From: Cydia pomonella
Taxonomy: Eukaryota; Arthropoda; Insecta; Lepidoptera; Tortricidae
Assembly: GCF_033807575.1 (NCBI RefSeq)
Contig: NC_084706.1
Location: 27,387,204-27,451,203 of the forward strand
Reading direction: 5' to 3'
DNA length: 64,000 bases
Below, one piece after another: positions 53,437 to 63,518 of this stretch (position 1 is its first letter; the number at the start of each line of letters is the position of its first letter). Below the pieces are notes generated by a model that did no database searches, had not been told where the DNA came from, and worked only from the letters and a program-made list of their open reading frames with translations. A program made the translations under genes and the position numbers.

Positions 53437-53708
53437 ATATACCACGACAGTGGCAAATAAGCATACGGCCCGCCTGATAGTAAGCAGTCACCGCAGCCTA
53501 TGGACGCCTGCAACTCCAGAGGTATTACATGCGCGTTGCCGACCCTTTAAAAACCTGTACACTCTTTTTTTGAAGAACCCCATACTGTAGACCCTCGGAA
53601 AAACCTCGGAAGGGAGCTTATTCCGCAGCCGGAGCGTCCGCGGAAGCGGTGCGGTGATAGAAAGCGGCCGTTGGCATCATGTAAAACAATTCCTCAGAGC
53701 ACAGCCCT
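53437..53708 (-). pseudogene. family G LINE 3' end with internal deletion
   Basis: Minus-strand family G tail (TAGACCCTCGG, GAACCCCATACTGTAG on the plus strand) missing about 80 bases at 53644 compared with 38691-39060. Confidence 0.65.
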
Positions 53709-54044
53709 AAATGCTAAATAAATCTAACTATGCGCGTGTAATATCCGTTTAGTTTCTTGGATTATTTTTTTCTTAGAAAGTAACCCTACTCGTAACTATA
53801 AGAAATATCTGCTTATTACTGAATAGTGAACAAAAACTTCTAATATCGTACTAAGTAGTTTCTTATCAAGTAAAAACATCAATTTGCTAGACATTAATCA
53901 AAGTCAGACTAGCTCTGTATTTCTTGCTAGATTATTTGGTTTGGTACTAGCTCCTATGATCCGCACTTACCTAAACCGCTAATCTAATTTAGATGAAATT
54001 GAGCAAAAAGATAGCTTTAGACCCGAGGAATAACACAGAATATT
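53709..54044. other. unassigned sequence
   Basis: No supported feature. Confidence 0.4.
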
Positions 54045-54414
54045 TTGTATCAATCATCATCAATCTACGGAATCGCTCTTTCTCTTTTCACTGGCTCAGC
54101 GACCCAAAGTGGATTGCCTCCGACACTAGAGTTCGCCATTCGTCATCCTGTGCGATCCGACGCCATTCAGCCGCCTGAATGTCGCGCAGGTCTTTCTGGA
54201 CCTCGTCGATCCATCGGTACCTAGGCCTTCCGACCGGACGTCTCCCAGTTGGTCGCCCCAGATAAGCTTCCTTGGCCGCACGAACCCATCCTCTCCACAT
54301 GGCCGAGCCAGCGAAGTCGAGCAGCCGCAAGGAATCTTGCCAATGATGTAGAGCTCGCCCACCAGTTCTTCCACCTCCAAGTTCCTTCACACTCTCCAAA
54401 AGACAACTTCTCAT
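54045..54414 (-). pseudogene. RTE-type LINE C-terminus, frameshifted
   Basis: The last frame reads KEAYLGRPTGRRPVGRPRYR, WIDEVQKDLRDIQAAEWRRI, AQDDEWRTLVSEAIHFGSL. Upstream the signal hops between frames (ELVGELYIIGKIPC and LRWLGHVERMG). The RRPVGRPxxRWxDxVxxDL signature is characteristic of RTE-group ends. The stop is followed by a TGATGA-type tail. Same family as 61290-61792. Confidence 0.75.
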
Positions 54415-54460
54415 CTTGTCGGACCTATATTCTAAAGAAGCAGGCAGAAGTAGATTATTT

Positions 54461-54567
54461 AACTTCTGGATGAGATTGGCTCAGGATCGGGACAAGTGGC
54501 GTACTGGAAGAGAAGCCTATGCTGAGCAGTGTGCGATAAAGGGCTGATATAATGATGATGATGATGA
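54461..54567 (+). pseudogene. RTE-type LINE 3' end, other family
   Basis: Reads MRLAQDRDKWRTGREAYAEQ and then CAIKG and a stop, with an ATGATGATG tail. Opposite orientation to the neighbouring RTE fragment. Confidence 0.6.
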
Positions 54568-54662
54568 ATCTCCCTTACAATATTAGTAGGCTAAGGTTAT
54601 TTTAGGTTATTTTCTTAAGCGAATTGGGGCAGCGTTTAAAGGAGAAGTATCATCACCCTCTT

Positions 54663-54731
54663 TCCGGGTCTTTCCTGATGCAGAGGCTGTCTATCGCGAT
54701 CCAGCGTGGCAATGCGGCGAGCGTGAGTCTA
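54663..54731 (+). pseudogene. tail of the restriction-like-endonuclease LINE, copy 4
   Basis: Only 23 codons: SGSFLMQRLSIAIQRGNAAS, then VSL. It matches the conserved QRxSIAIQRGN tail of the 12951 frame. Confidence 0.5.
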
Positions 54732-54974
54732 AGAGAATAGAGTCTAAGCTAACTTGGCAGGCTCTATATCCTCTAGTATGTCAATTCAAGAGAAGCAAAT
54801 AGTACAAAATAAAACGTGTACTATACAAAGTACATAATGGAACTCCATAAATGCGGTCTGGAACTAGACAGATGACAACCCGCTTTTATGTATTGTTTCT
54901 TAGGGATGTGACCATGACATACCTAACAGTTCTGGTATCTATAATATTATGGTACCAATTATATTTTTACAAGC

Positions 54975-55265
54975 TTTGATTTAGTTTCACCTTTTCCGTT
55001 GTCTGTCGGTCTGTAATCAAATATTGCAAATTAATTTGATCCATTTCCCGGTTTCCTATTGAGCTAAAAATTTGCATACATATGGAAGCCGGGTGACAAT
55101 GCAATATTATGGTACCATCGAGCTGATCTGATGATGGAGACAAGAGGTGGACATAGGAACTCTGTGATCAAACAACGCAACGTGTTTGGGGTTTTTAGAA
55201 TTGGCTCGATGAGTATTAGTTGCCTGTGGAAAGAAACGTACAGTCAGCGATAAAAGCTTGTACCA
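54975..55265 (+). repeat. family L repeat, copy 2
   Basis: Matches 23953-24135 (GACAATGCAATATTATG, GAGCTGATCTGATGATGGAG, TGTTTGGGGTT). Confidence 0.5.
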
Positions 55266-55296
55266 AAAAATAAATGTTTGCCAAAAACTTAATAAC

Positions 55297-55466
55297 ACTT
55301 AAGAGGGAAGAATAGGTTTTTTTAATTTAACGAAGTAACGGTAATTTTTGTATGCAATTCCGTTTCGGGAGAAAACAGTTTCCACTAACTAAATCTTAAC
55401 AAATCACTTTGATTTTGATATCGATCGCTTCAGCATAGCGCAGGTTTATAGGTATCGCTTTTTAGA
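55297..55466. repeat. family M repeat, copy 2
   Basis: Starts ACTTAAGAGGGAAGAATAGG and ends near the GTTTATAGGTATCGCTTTT word; it lies just upstream of the large LINE. Confidence 0.55.
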
Positions 55467-55619
55467 AAAAAAAAATTTTGTTTTTCCAAATTAACAAAAA
55501 AGAAAAATTTCTAAACCTAGTTATTCATTGTGTCAATAACACACTAAAAATGCTGGAGAATGGAAATAAATTAGAAGTGGAAAAATGTTTTCTCTTTTTG
55601 TATGGGAGATCCCTCTTAA

Positions 55620-58360
55620 ATTCGTCCGTATGGAGGTGTCGCCTTAATGTGGAGGAAGTCTATGTTCTCCAACGTGTCTGTGGTCACGTGTACAAGTGAT
55701 CGATTAGCAGCGATTCGAGTTGAACTCGGGGAGCGCCAATTCTTAGTACTTAGTATCTACATGCCGGTGGACTGTGAGGAAAATCTTATTAGTTTCACGG
55801 ACTGTCTCGCAAACATGCACGCTATTATAGAAGAAAGCGGAAGCGAAGTTACATATGTGTTGGGCGATTTTAACGCGCATCCAAATACGAGATTTGGCGA
55901 TGAACTGAAGACGTTTTGCGACGAGCACGAACTTATTTGTGCGGACCAGGTATTGCTTGGGCTTGACAGTGACACATATACCTTTATGAGTGAGGCGCAC
56001 GGACATGGAGTTCGGAGGTGGTTAGATCACTGCGTTACCACCTATGCTGGAATAAACACCATTTCGAGTGTTAGTGTGCTGAACGATGTGGTATGGTCGG
56101 ATCACTTTCCTCTTATTATTGACTGTAATATCAGTAATATATCATTAAAGCGTTGTGACCCTGTTATAAACGCAAAAAGTACATTAAGTAAAGTAATTTG
56201 GGGAAACAGGGATATAGACCAAATAAACAGATATGCAAAATTTTGCTGTGATAGTTTTAATAACATGAGATATTCTAGTCACTGTATAGAATGTAATGCT
56301 AGTTGCACTAAGCACTTTGTTCTTATTGACAATTTATACAATATGATTGTTACATGTTTAAAGCAGGCGGCTATAGCTAGCGCCGGTTCTCGTTCTGATT
56401 CACGTAAGCATAAACAGAGACAGGTCACGGGGTGGAATTACCACGTTAAAGATCTCCATGAGCGGGCGCGTTTCCACTTTAAATGTTGGCTACTGAATGG
56501 TAAGCCTCCCGCCGGACCTTTTTATGAGCAGATGAGCAACAGTCGCAAACAATTTAAGAACAAATTAAAGTGGTGTCAGGATAACGAGGATAGGATTAAA
56601 CTGGACATTTTAGCAACACATAAGAAAAATAAAAACTTTGTAAAATTTTGGGGTGCCGTTAAAAAGCTAAATCCGAAAACTAATTTGCCTAATAGTATAG
56701 AAAATTGTCAAAATTCATTTGAAATAGCCAATTTATTTGCTCAACATTTTAGAACCGACCCTCTGCCCACGGCATGTGATGCGCACCACACTGCAGACCA
56801 ACCCCTTGGGAGCTCGAAATTGGCATTCACCCCTAAACAGATCCTAAAGACTGTGAGATCAATGAAACGTGGTAAATCACCGGGTATTGATGGTCTCAGT
56901 GTGGAGCACATTATCTACGCGGGGGACGAAATATCTAACATACTTTCTGTATTTTTTAATCTTTGCTTTAAATATAGCTACTTGCCCAGTGACCTCATGC
57001 GTACTGTTGTGACGCCAGTGCCTAAAAACAAGACGGGTGACTTATCTAGCCTTAAAAACTATAGGCCAATATCTCTTGGCACCGTCGTCGGTAAGATCCT
57101 GGAGAGATTGTTGCAGCCTGAACTGATGAGGAATGTTAAAATAGAGGTAAGTGATGCACAATTTGGTTTTCGGCCCCAACTCTCGACAGATTCCGCCATA
57201 TTTGCACTGAAACACTGTGTTAACTATTATACCCAAAGAGGCACATCGGTGTACGCGTGCTTCCTAGACCTAAGCAGGGCTTTCGACCTGGTTAATTATA
57301 ACCTACTATGGAAGAAACTGCTTGGGTCTGGGGTAGCATCGGATGTCGTGAGTCTGTTGAGATTTTGGTACGAGAACCAAACAAATAACGTAAGATGGGG
57401 AGACGTACTTTCTAATGATTATAGATTAGAATGTGGCGTGCGCCAAGGAGGGGTAACCTCTCCGGACCTGTTCAACATCTATGTCAACGGCCTGATAGAG
57501 GAGCTGAGAAGTACCAGAATAGGCTGTCACATAGGTAATGTTTGCTTAAATAACCTTAGCTATGCAGATGATATGGTGCTTCTCAGCCCCTCGATCCATG
57601 GTATCAGTGACCTACTAGCGATTTGTGAGCGATATGCAGCTAATCATGGATTGGCATATAACGTGAACAAATCTGAACTGCTGGTTTTTAGATGTGGAAA
57701 GGGTCCGGACAGGGTCCCACGAGTGTTTTTGAATGGACAACCAGTTCGGACTGCAACATCGGTCAAATATCTTGGTCATATTGTGACGGAGACCTTAATC
57801 GATGACGCAGATATCGAAAGAGAGAGAAGGGCTCTGTCCGTTCGTTGCAATATGCTGGCGCGTAAATTCGGTCGTTGCTCAGACGAGGTCAAAATCACGC
57901 TGTTTAAAGCATATTGTCAAAGCTTTTATACGTGCCAGCTATGGACTAGGTACACTAGGCGGGCGTACAGTAGCATCAGGGTACAATATAATGATGCATA
58001 TCGTATCCTGATGCGTAAGCCTAGATACTGTAGTGCATCAGATATGTTTGCGACGGCCAGAGTACCTGACTTCTTCGCGATCCTCAGAGCCAGGGTAGCC
58101 TCCTTTTGGGAAGCTATTAGAAGCTCGCAAAACGACATTGTGAGGACGATAAGTGAGAACCCAAATAGTCATGTTTTTAGGCATTGGCTATCTGTCCATC
58201 AGAGCGAGAACCGGAAATAATAATATTGAATTGTTTAATACTCATTATTTTCATTATTTTCATTTTGTTAAAGTTAAGCTAGTTTATAGTTAGTTTTTAA
58301 GACATGTATGGGTTTTTTTATGCCTGCAATAAAACATTTTATTTATTATTTATTTATTAT
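55620..58360 (+). mobile_element. 5'-truncated non-LTR retrotransposon
   Basis: Coding sense begins abruptly at about 55620 (RPYGGVALMW in frame ahead of the ATG at 55647), within the endonuclease, so ORF1 and the N-terminal endonuclease are missing. After the stop comes a 140-bp AT-rich 3' UTR with AATAAAACATTTTATTTATT and a TTTATTA-type tail. A remnant of the same family is at 42972-44806. I could not find a target duplication. Confidence 0.8.
55647..58220 (+). CDS. LINE endonuclease (partial) and reverse transcriptase
   Basis: An 857-codon open frame. The first 160 residues are the C-terminal half of an exonuclease-endonuclease-phosphatase domain: LGDFNAHP (about 72-79), LDHCV, and SDHFPL (about 151-156). 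The N-terminal catalytic Asn and Glu motifs are absent. A linker follows, then a complete RT domain (about 430-720): TPVPKNKTG, NYRPISL, AQFGFRP, CFLDLSRAFD with a motif A aspartate near 543, GVRQGGVTSP, and an intact Y639-A-D-D. The thumb (VKYLGHIVTE) and a Cys/Arg-containing C-terminus (PRYCSASDMF) complete it. No stop or shift interrupts it, so the copy is young or conserved. It could make active RT but not a complete endonuclease. Clade (CR1-like or Jockey-like) is not certain; the ATG is only the first in the truncated frame. Confidence 0.85.
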   Translation: MWRKSMFSNVSVVTCTSDRLAAIRVELGERQFLVLSIYMPVDCEENLISFTDCLANMHAIIEESGSEVTYVLGDFNAHPNTRFGDELKTFCDEHELICADQVLLGLDSDTYTFMSEAHGHGVRRWLDHCVTTYAGINTISSVSVLNDVVWSDHFPLIIDCNISNISLKRCDPVINAKSTLSKVIWGNRDIDQINRYAKFCCDSFNNMRYSSHCIECNASCTKHFVLIDNLYNMIVTCLKQAAIASAGSRSDSRKHKQRQVTGWNYHVKDLHERARFHFKCWLLNGKPPAGPFYEQMSNSRKQFKNKLKWCQDNEDRIKLDILATHKKNKNFVKFWGAVKKLNPKTNLPNSIENCQNSFEIANLFAQHFRTDPLPTACDAHHTADQPLGSSKLAFTPKQILKTVRSMKRGKSPGIDGLSVEHIIYAGDEISNILSVFFNLCFKYSYLPSDLMRTVVTPVPKNKTGDLSSLKNYRPISLGTVVGKILERLLQPELMRNVKIEVSDAQFGFRPQLSTDSAIFALKHCVNYYTQRGTSVYACFLDLSRAFDLVNYNLLWKKLLGSGVASDVVSLLRFWYENQTNNVRWGDVLSNDYRLECGVRQGGVTSPDLFNIYVNGLIEELRSTRIGCHIGNVCLNNLSYADDMVLLSPSIHGISDLLAICERYAANHGLAYNVNKSELLVFRCGKGPDRVPRVFLNGQPVRTATSVKYLGHIVTETLIDDADIERERRALSVRCNMLARKFGRCSDEVKITLFKAYCQSFYTCQLWTRYTRRAYSSIRVQYNDAYRILMRKPRYCSASDMFATARVPDFFAILRARVASFWEAIRSSQNDIVRTISENPNSHVFRHWLSVHQSENRK

Positions 58361-58531
58361 TTAAATATTACACTCATACTCCAGGATATTGAGTGCTGGA
58401 ATGATTTCCCGTATTTATAACTTTTTTTTTATTGTTAATGAGTTAAAAAACTATGAATTCAAAATAGGTAATAAGCTCCAAAATGTGCTTAGAAATGTTA
58501 AAATAGTTTCTGTTTTTACTGTATGTACTTT

Positions 58532-58797
58532 GACGACCGGTCTGGCCTAGTGGGTAGTGAATCTGCCTATGAAGCTGATGGTCCCGGGTTCAAATCCTGG
58601 TAAGAGCATATATTTGTGTGATGAACACGGATATTTGTTTCTGAGTCATGGGTGTTTTCTATGTATTGAAGTATTTATAAATATTTATATATTATATATA
58701 TCGTTGTCTAAGTACCCTCAACACAAGCCTTATTGAGCTTACTGTGGGACTTAGTCAATTTGTGTAATAATGTCCTATAATATTTATTTATTTATTT
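58532..58797 (+). mobile_element. SINE A, full length
   Basis: Head GACGACCGGTCTGGCCTAG, B box GGTTCAAATCC, full body and TTTA tail. Confidence 0.85.
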
Positions 58798-58822
58798 AAA
58801 CATAACTTGATACAATTCCAGG

Positions 58823-58964
58823 TGTTGCGAATTACCTATTTGCATGTGTATCGCCAAACATTTTACAGTACATATGGCTCTTTAAATTTTCGACATAGGC
58901 ACGGAAAGTGCTTATCCTACACTAGTACGAGAAAGTAGCACTATATGTACTGTAAAATTATTAT
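58823..58964. mobile_element. family X foldback, partial
   Basis: Contains GTTGCGAATTACCTATTTGC, CAGTACATATGG and CACTAGTACGAG modules of family X. Confidence 0.55.
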
Positions 58965-58990
58965 ATCGAAAAATTTGATACGTGTTTTAA

Positions 58991-59193
58991 CCCTTTGAAC
59001 GCTTTATGTCATAAACACAAACATCATTAAACGCCAAGCTCTCGCGAGTAAGGAAGTTAATGTAAACCTTACTCGAATGTGTGAAGGTTACTTTAACAGC
59101 GTTCGCCGTAACGTATATAGTTGTCCTTGGCGCTGTGGGCACGACTGGTAACGAGTGTAACGACGCCTTTAGCTGTTCTTGGCGTTCAAACAG
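58991..59193. mobile_element. TTAA-flanked piggyBac-like MITE, 203 bp
   Basis: TTAA at 58987-58990 and 59194-59197 flanks ends CCCTTTGAACGC and (reverse complement) CTGTTTGAACGCC. The TTnAACGCC core is shared with the 20510-21350 element. No coding capacity. Confidence 0.65.
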
Positions 59194-59283
59194 TTAAGTA
59201 GTCACTATGTATAAAATTATAAACTGAAGAAGCGAGTTCGAATCCGGACTCCGCTAATGGGGGCTTAGTTACTTTTCCTTTAA

Positions 59284-59523
59284 TAATACAGTATGCAACA
59301 GAACGATAGGCAAAAATAGAGACCCATTAATGTTAAGTCATACTGAGCACCTTTTACTATGGGACAAACCCTGAAATTGCTGGTCTGATAATGAAATTTC
59401 CTATGGGAGAGTTATTATTTTTCCCCGATTTTGGGGTTGGTCCTATAGTAAAAGTTGCTCAGTATGACCTAAACATTATTGGATCCCTTTCTTTGCTTTT
59501 TTTTTGTTACATACTGTATGTTA
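59284..59523. mobile_element. foldback MITE, 240 bp
   Basis: Arms of nearly 90 bp: TAATACAGTATGCAACA...GTCATACTGAGCACCTTTTA on the left is mirrored by TAAAAGTTGCTCAGTATGAC...TGTTACATACTGTATGTTA on the right. The 76-codon frame inside is a by-product. Confidence 0.7.
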
Positions 59524-60137
59524 TCTATTTCAATTTACAACACATAGCTGATATTGGAGATAAGACTGCCTGGTTTTCCCCAGTAGTGAGACACTATAAC
59601 AAACTAAGAAAAAAAACGTAACTATCGGTACCTTTAGATACCATAATCTTATCCTAGTACATCCCTATCGGTGTGCAATTGTCTCAATCGGTATTATTCG
59701 TCTCCCAAGACATCTCTGTTTATTGTTTCCTTCAATTCGCTGCCAGCGATCCGCATGACAGGCTTATAATAAAGCCTACGGTTTAATATTATAATAAATT
59801 GAATATATTAAATTGTGTAATAACTGTAGATTCTTACATAAATTGAAATATACCCGTCTCTTAAGTCCCGGCGTACAAGTACAAATTAAATTCGAGTTTT
59901 GAACTATTATAAAAAAAACATGAGGGTCGTGGAATACTCGGTTGGAATGAAGTTTAAGAAAGGGTGACGGAAACTCGTGACGGAATTCAAGTGTTATGTT
60001 AACGCCCAAGGTGGAAATAATTTTGCTAACATGTGAATGTGACACATACTGCTTTTTACTCGTACATGTCATATGAAGAAATCATTTTCATGTTTATGTC
60101 CATGCTCATTCTCGTGCTCATGCTCATGCTTAATTGT
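59524..60137. other. unassigned sequence
   Basis: No supported feature. Confidence 0.4.
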
Positions 60138-60322
60138 TCCCTGTCCGTGTTTGTGTCCGTGTCCGCGTCCGTGTCCGTGTCCGTGTTTGTGTCCGAATCC
60201 GTGTTTGTGTCCGTGTCCTTGTTTGCGTCCGTGTCCGTGTCAATGTCCGTGTCCGTGTTTGTATCAGTGTCCTGTTTGTGTCCGTGTCCGTGTCTACGTC
60301 CGTGTCCGTGACCGTGTCTGTG
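60138..60322. repeat. degenerate (GTCCGT)n hexamer array
   Basis: About 30 hexamer-like units, GTCCGT alternating with GTTTGT variants. Every frame is open because of the 6-bp period; the Ser/Val, Pro/Cys and Asp/Thr frames are not genes. CTCATG repeats flank the left side. Confidence 0.95.
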
Positions 60323-60621
60323 CGAGTCGGTCATCCTCATCCTCATTCTCATTCTTTCTCAATCGTACGGGTTGTGACGTAAAATTTAACACTTTTATTC
60401 ACCTAGGACTTTTTAATCCGCCAAGACCGTAGTACCGTCCGATAAGGAACTTCGTTCCAAAAATTCAAGTATTAAAATCGCAAAAATTGTTCTGTGTATT
60501 ACGAAAATAGTGTAACCAACAACTGCAACTCACTAAATAAGGCAGATTAAAATATATTAGAATGAAAGTTTTGCGTTTCGTTCGAATTTAAAACGAATAA
60601 ATTATAATTCAGCCTATATAA
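60323..60621. other. unassigned sequence
   Basis: No supported feature. Confidence 0.35.
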
Positions 60622-60760
60622 GTCAAAGTCAATATATTCTTTATTCAAATAGGCCTAGCAACAAGCACTTTTAAATCGTCAAATTTTACAAATATCATCT
60701 TAATCTAAATATCAGAGCAATTTATTGATGCAGTTATTATTGTTCTAAAAAAAAACATTG
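60622..60760 (-). mobile_element. LINE 3' end, family K
   Basis: On the minus strand AAGTGCTTGTTGCTAGGCCT then a GAATAAAG signal; close to 31202-31330. Confidence 0.5.
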
Positions 60761-60804
60761 TATTATTATAGATATGGTAAACTTAATAATAAGAATTTCA
60801 CAAA

Positions 60805-61053
60805 ATAAATAAATAAATATGATAGGACATTATTACACAAATTGACTAAGTCCCACAGTAAGCTCAATAAGGCTTGTGTTGAGGGTACTTTAGACAACGA
60901 TATATATAATATATAAATATGTATAAATACTTAAATACATAGAAAACATCCATGACTCAGGAACAAATATCCATGCTCATCACACGAATAAATGCCCTTA
61001 CCAGGATTTGAACCCGGGACCATCAATTTCGTAGGCAGGACAAAAGGATCGTC
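60805..61053 (-). mobile_element. SINE A with A-box deletion
   Basis: Full minus-strand body and B box; about 25 bases of the A-box region are missing (between GTAGGCAGG and GATCGTC on the plus strand). Confidence 0.75.
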
Positions 61054-61056
61054 AAA

Positions 61057-61175
61057 CATCATATATGTCCCACTGCTGGGCACAGGCCTCCTCTCATGTG
61101 CGAAAGGGCTTGGGCTATAATCCCCCCACGCTAGCCCAATACGTATTAGGAACCTCACATACACCTTTGAATTTC
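61057..61175. mobile_element. dispersed repeat, CCCACTGCTGGGCAC type
   Basis: TGTCCCACTGCTGGGCACAG, CCTCCTCTCATGTGCGA and CACGCTAGCCCAATACG resemble a repeat I associate with lepidopteran retroelement 3' ends. No second copy in the window. Confidence 0.4.
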
Positions 61176-61289
61176 TATTTTTAAAACGAAACATTGTTTT
61201 CTAATACTATTCATTCTTTGACTACCAATTATTCTTGTACTTTGTACTAAGCAAGGGGTTTAAATCTACCAAGACAATATACTCTAGTG

Positions 61290-61792
61290 AACTAACTAAC
61301 TATTGTGGCGCAGTGATCCAAAGAGGGTCTTGGCCTCCAAAACGAGAGAACGCCACCTGTCCCGATCCTGTGCCACTTCCTGCCAGTTATCGGCTTTGAG
61401 TTGGCACAGATCCGCCTGTACACTGTCGCTCCAGCGGTATCTGGGCCGACCCACTGGACGGCGACCAGTCGGTTGTCCCAAATAAGCTTTCTTAACACCT
61501 CGATCCTCACCCATCCTCAGTAAATGGCCGAACCAGCGAAGTCTGTGGCATTTCGTTTCGCCGATGATATTGGGTTCGGCCACTAACTCCTCGATTTCGG
61601 CATTTTTACGGATCCTCCAGGTGCCGTCATCTCTTTTGATAGGTCCCAGGATCTTCCGTAACACCTTTCTTTCCGCTACCAGGAGCTGACTCTCTTCTTT
61701 CAGTGTTAGTGTCCAAGCTTCGCAGCCATACATAAGGATTGGTCTTATTATAGTTTTATATACCCGTAACTTAGTATTTCTGCTGAGAAGCT
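61290..61792 (-). pseudogene. RTE-type LINE C-terminus with 13-bp target duplication
   Basis: Coding sense runs from about 61790 (SRNTKLRVYKTIIRPIL) through MYGCEAWTL, RKVLRKILGPIK, LRWFGHLLRMGEDRGVKKAY, TGRRPVGRPRYRWSDSVQAD and WRSLVLEAKTLFGSLRHNS to a TAG stop, the classic end of RTE-group RT proteins. The stop merges with a short (TTAG)n tail. ATATACTCTAGTG flanks both sides exactly (61277-61289, 61793-61805). A clean 5'-truncated target-primed insertion; this portion has no frameshift. Confidence 0.85.
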
Positions 61793-61805
61793 ATATACTC
61801 TAGTG

Positions 61806-62015
61806 GGAAATCATTTTAATAAAACTCATATTATTTATGCATGCGGCAAGTTTCAGTGTTACAGCCGAGTTTCAGATTACTTCAGCGAACTTCAGTCACG
61901 GCTGTTCACTTGTTTGACTTCAGCATTTCGAGATACAAAAGATTTAACTTAAGCTTTGCCAACTAAGGTGTTTCTACGAATCAGACAATTAATTTTAATG
62001 CAGAATTTGGCGTTG
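61806..62015. other. unassigned sequence
   Basis: No supported feature. Confidence 0.35.
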
Positions 62016-62265
62016 TTGGAAGCGCTGGTGGCCTAACGGTTAAAGCGTGCGACTTGCAATCCGGAGGTCGTAGGTTCAAACCCCGGCTCATAACAATGAG
62101 TTTTTCGGAACTTATGTACGAAATATCATTTGATATTTACCAGTCGCTCTTCGGTGAAGGAAAACATCGTGAGGAAACCGGGCTAATCCCAACAAGGCCT
62201 AGTTAGCCCTCTGGGTTGGAAGGTCAGATGGCAATCGCTTTCGTAAAAACTAGTGCCTACTAGTG
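62016..62265 (+). mobile_element. SINE B, 3'-shortened
   Basis: Head AGCGCTGGTGGCCTAACGG, B box AGGTTCAAACCCC, body to AACTAGTGCCTACTAGTG; it lacks the last 90 bases of the 46050 copy. Confidence 0.75.
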
Positions 62266-63191
62266 CTGTTTAACATGCATGCCGCACGCCCCGCCCCGCT
62301 GCACGCTCAACTCGAGCGTCCACTCAGGCCTTACACTAAGAGGCTCCTATCGACATCTGCTGTAAGAAAATAATTCCACTTTTCATTTATATCTAAGTTA
62401 CCATTTATAGTATAACATTAAAAAGTACCTAAAATGGTATATATTCATAAAGTCTGTAGACACGCCCGCTAAGATGAAGCATCTGCGGCTGATTGCTGCC
62501 ACATCTGAATAAGTAATGTGTCCCTGCAATATGCTTCATTCGCTGGCTGGAATTTAACATGTTTAATTAGTTCCACGGGATATGAATATGACAACTATTT
62601 AAGCTAATCTATGTATAAAAGTATATTGAAGCATATATCGCTAGAATCAGCATTAAATACGCTTTTTAAACATGATTGTAATGTTCATCATGTATTTCGC
62701 CACACCTGTTCAAACCCAGCAATAGAGACGGTTTTCTAGTCTCCAAAAAGCTTACTACTGTCATACACGGACGAGGCCGTCGCTACCGGACGAACCGTCC
62801 TTACCAACAAATTTTATACCAAGCGTTATTGTTTTTCTTGCTGTATGTCATCCTTGTCTGACTTGCTACCTACTTTTGGGCGCTAGAAGAGCGTAAATAT
62901 ACTTAAAAGCGTTCAATTTTGCCACTAAATACAACACCGCACTAACTACTCTCTGGTGGCCGACAGCTTACTGGTTTTCGCATCGACCCGTGAGTGCTGG
63001 GCCGCCACTTGAAGGGATATAGGGATTTCAAAAACCCTAAACAAACTACTTAAGACGGACTGTATTATGTAAATAAAATCATGTATCAAAAGCAGCCACA
63101 CAATAGTCAATGTACCAACGATTAATAAAATTAACTCTGTCATCATTGGCTACGCCATCTGTTGTAGATGCTTGTTGCGGCGCTTGTGGGT
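62266..63191. other. unassigned sequence
   Basis: About 0.9 kb; a GC-rich patch at 62275-62330. No gene or repeat supported. Confidence 0.35.
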
Positions 63192-63518
63192 TTAAGGGGC
63201 TGGGCATCGCCGTTGGTGGCTATAAAGTCCTATAGCAGCGCGACATCTCTTTCCACATCGATCGCATACAAATCGTGAGTTCGCAGGAGGTGGTAGAGCA
63301 CGACGAAGACTTTTCTGCTTATGGTGCTCCAGCCAGTCATCGTCGTGCTTTGATATTCCGACTTTAATGTCGCGACGCCATTCCGGTCTCATTTCGGCGC
63401 GTTTCTCCCAACCGTCGGTCCGAATGCCAAAACTGTCCATGTCCCACTTGCAGGAGTCCTTAAAACGTAGAGTTGGACGCCCAACAGGTCTTTTTACGTC
63501 CGCTATCTGACCTGTTAT
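63192..63518 (-). pseudogene. LINE C-terminus with a Cys/His finger
   Basis: The minus-strand frame reads DVKRPVGRPTLRFKDSCKWD, MDSFGIRTDGWEKRAEMRPE, WRRDIKVGI and ends FVCDRCGKRCRAAIGLYSHQ then RRCPAP, a CxxC...HxxxxC finger of the type at the extreme C-terminus of some LINE proteins (pattern xxRIGLxSHxRRC). No RT domain; 5'-truncated near 63518. The open frame suggests moderate age. Confidence 0.65.

Noticed and set aside
60033..60432. Ser/Val-, Pro/Cys- and Asp/Thr-repeat frames on both strands
   Set aside because: A six-base tandem array leaves every frame open; composition and lack of conservation argue against coding.
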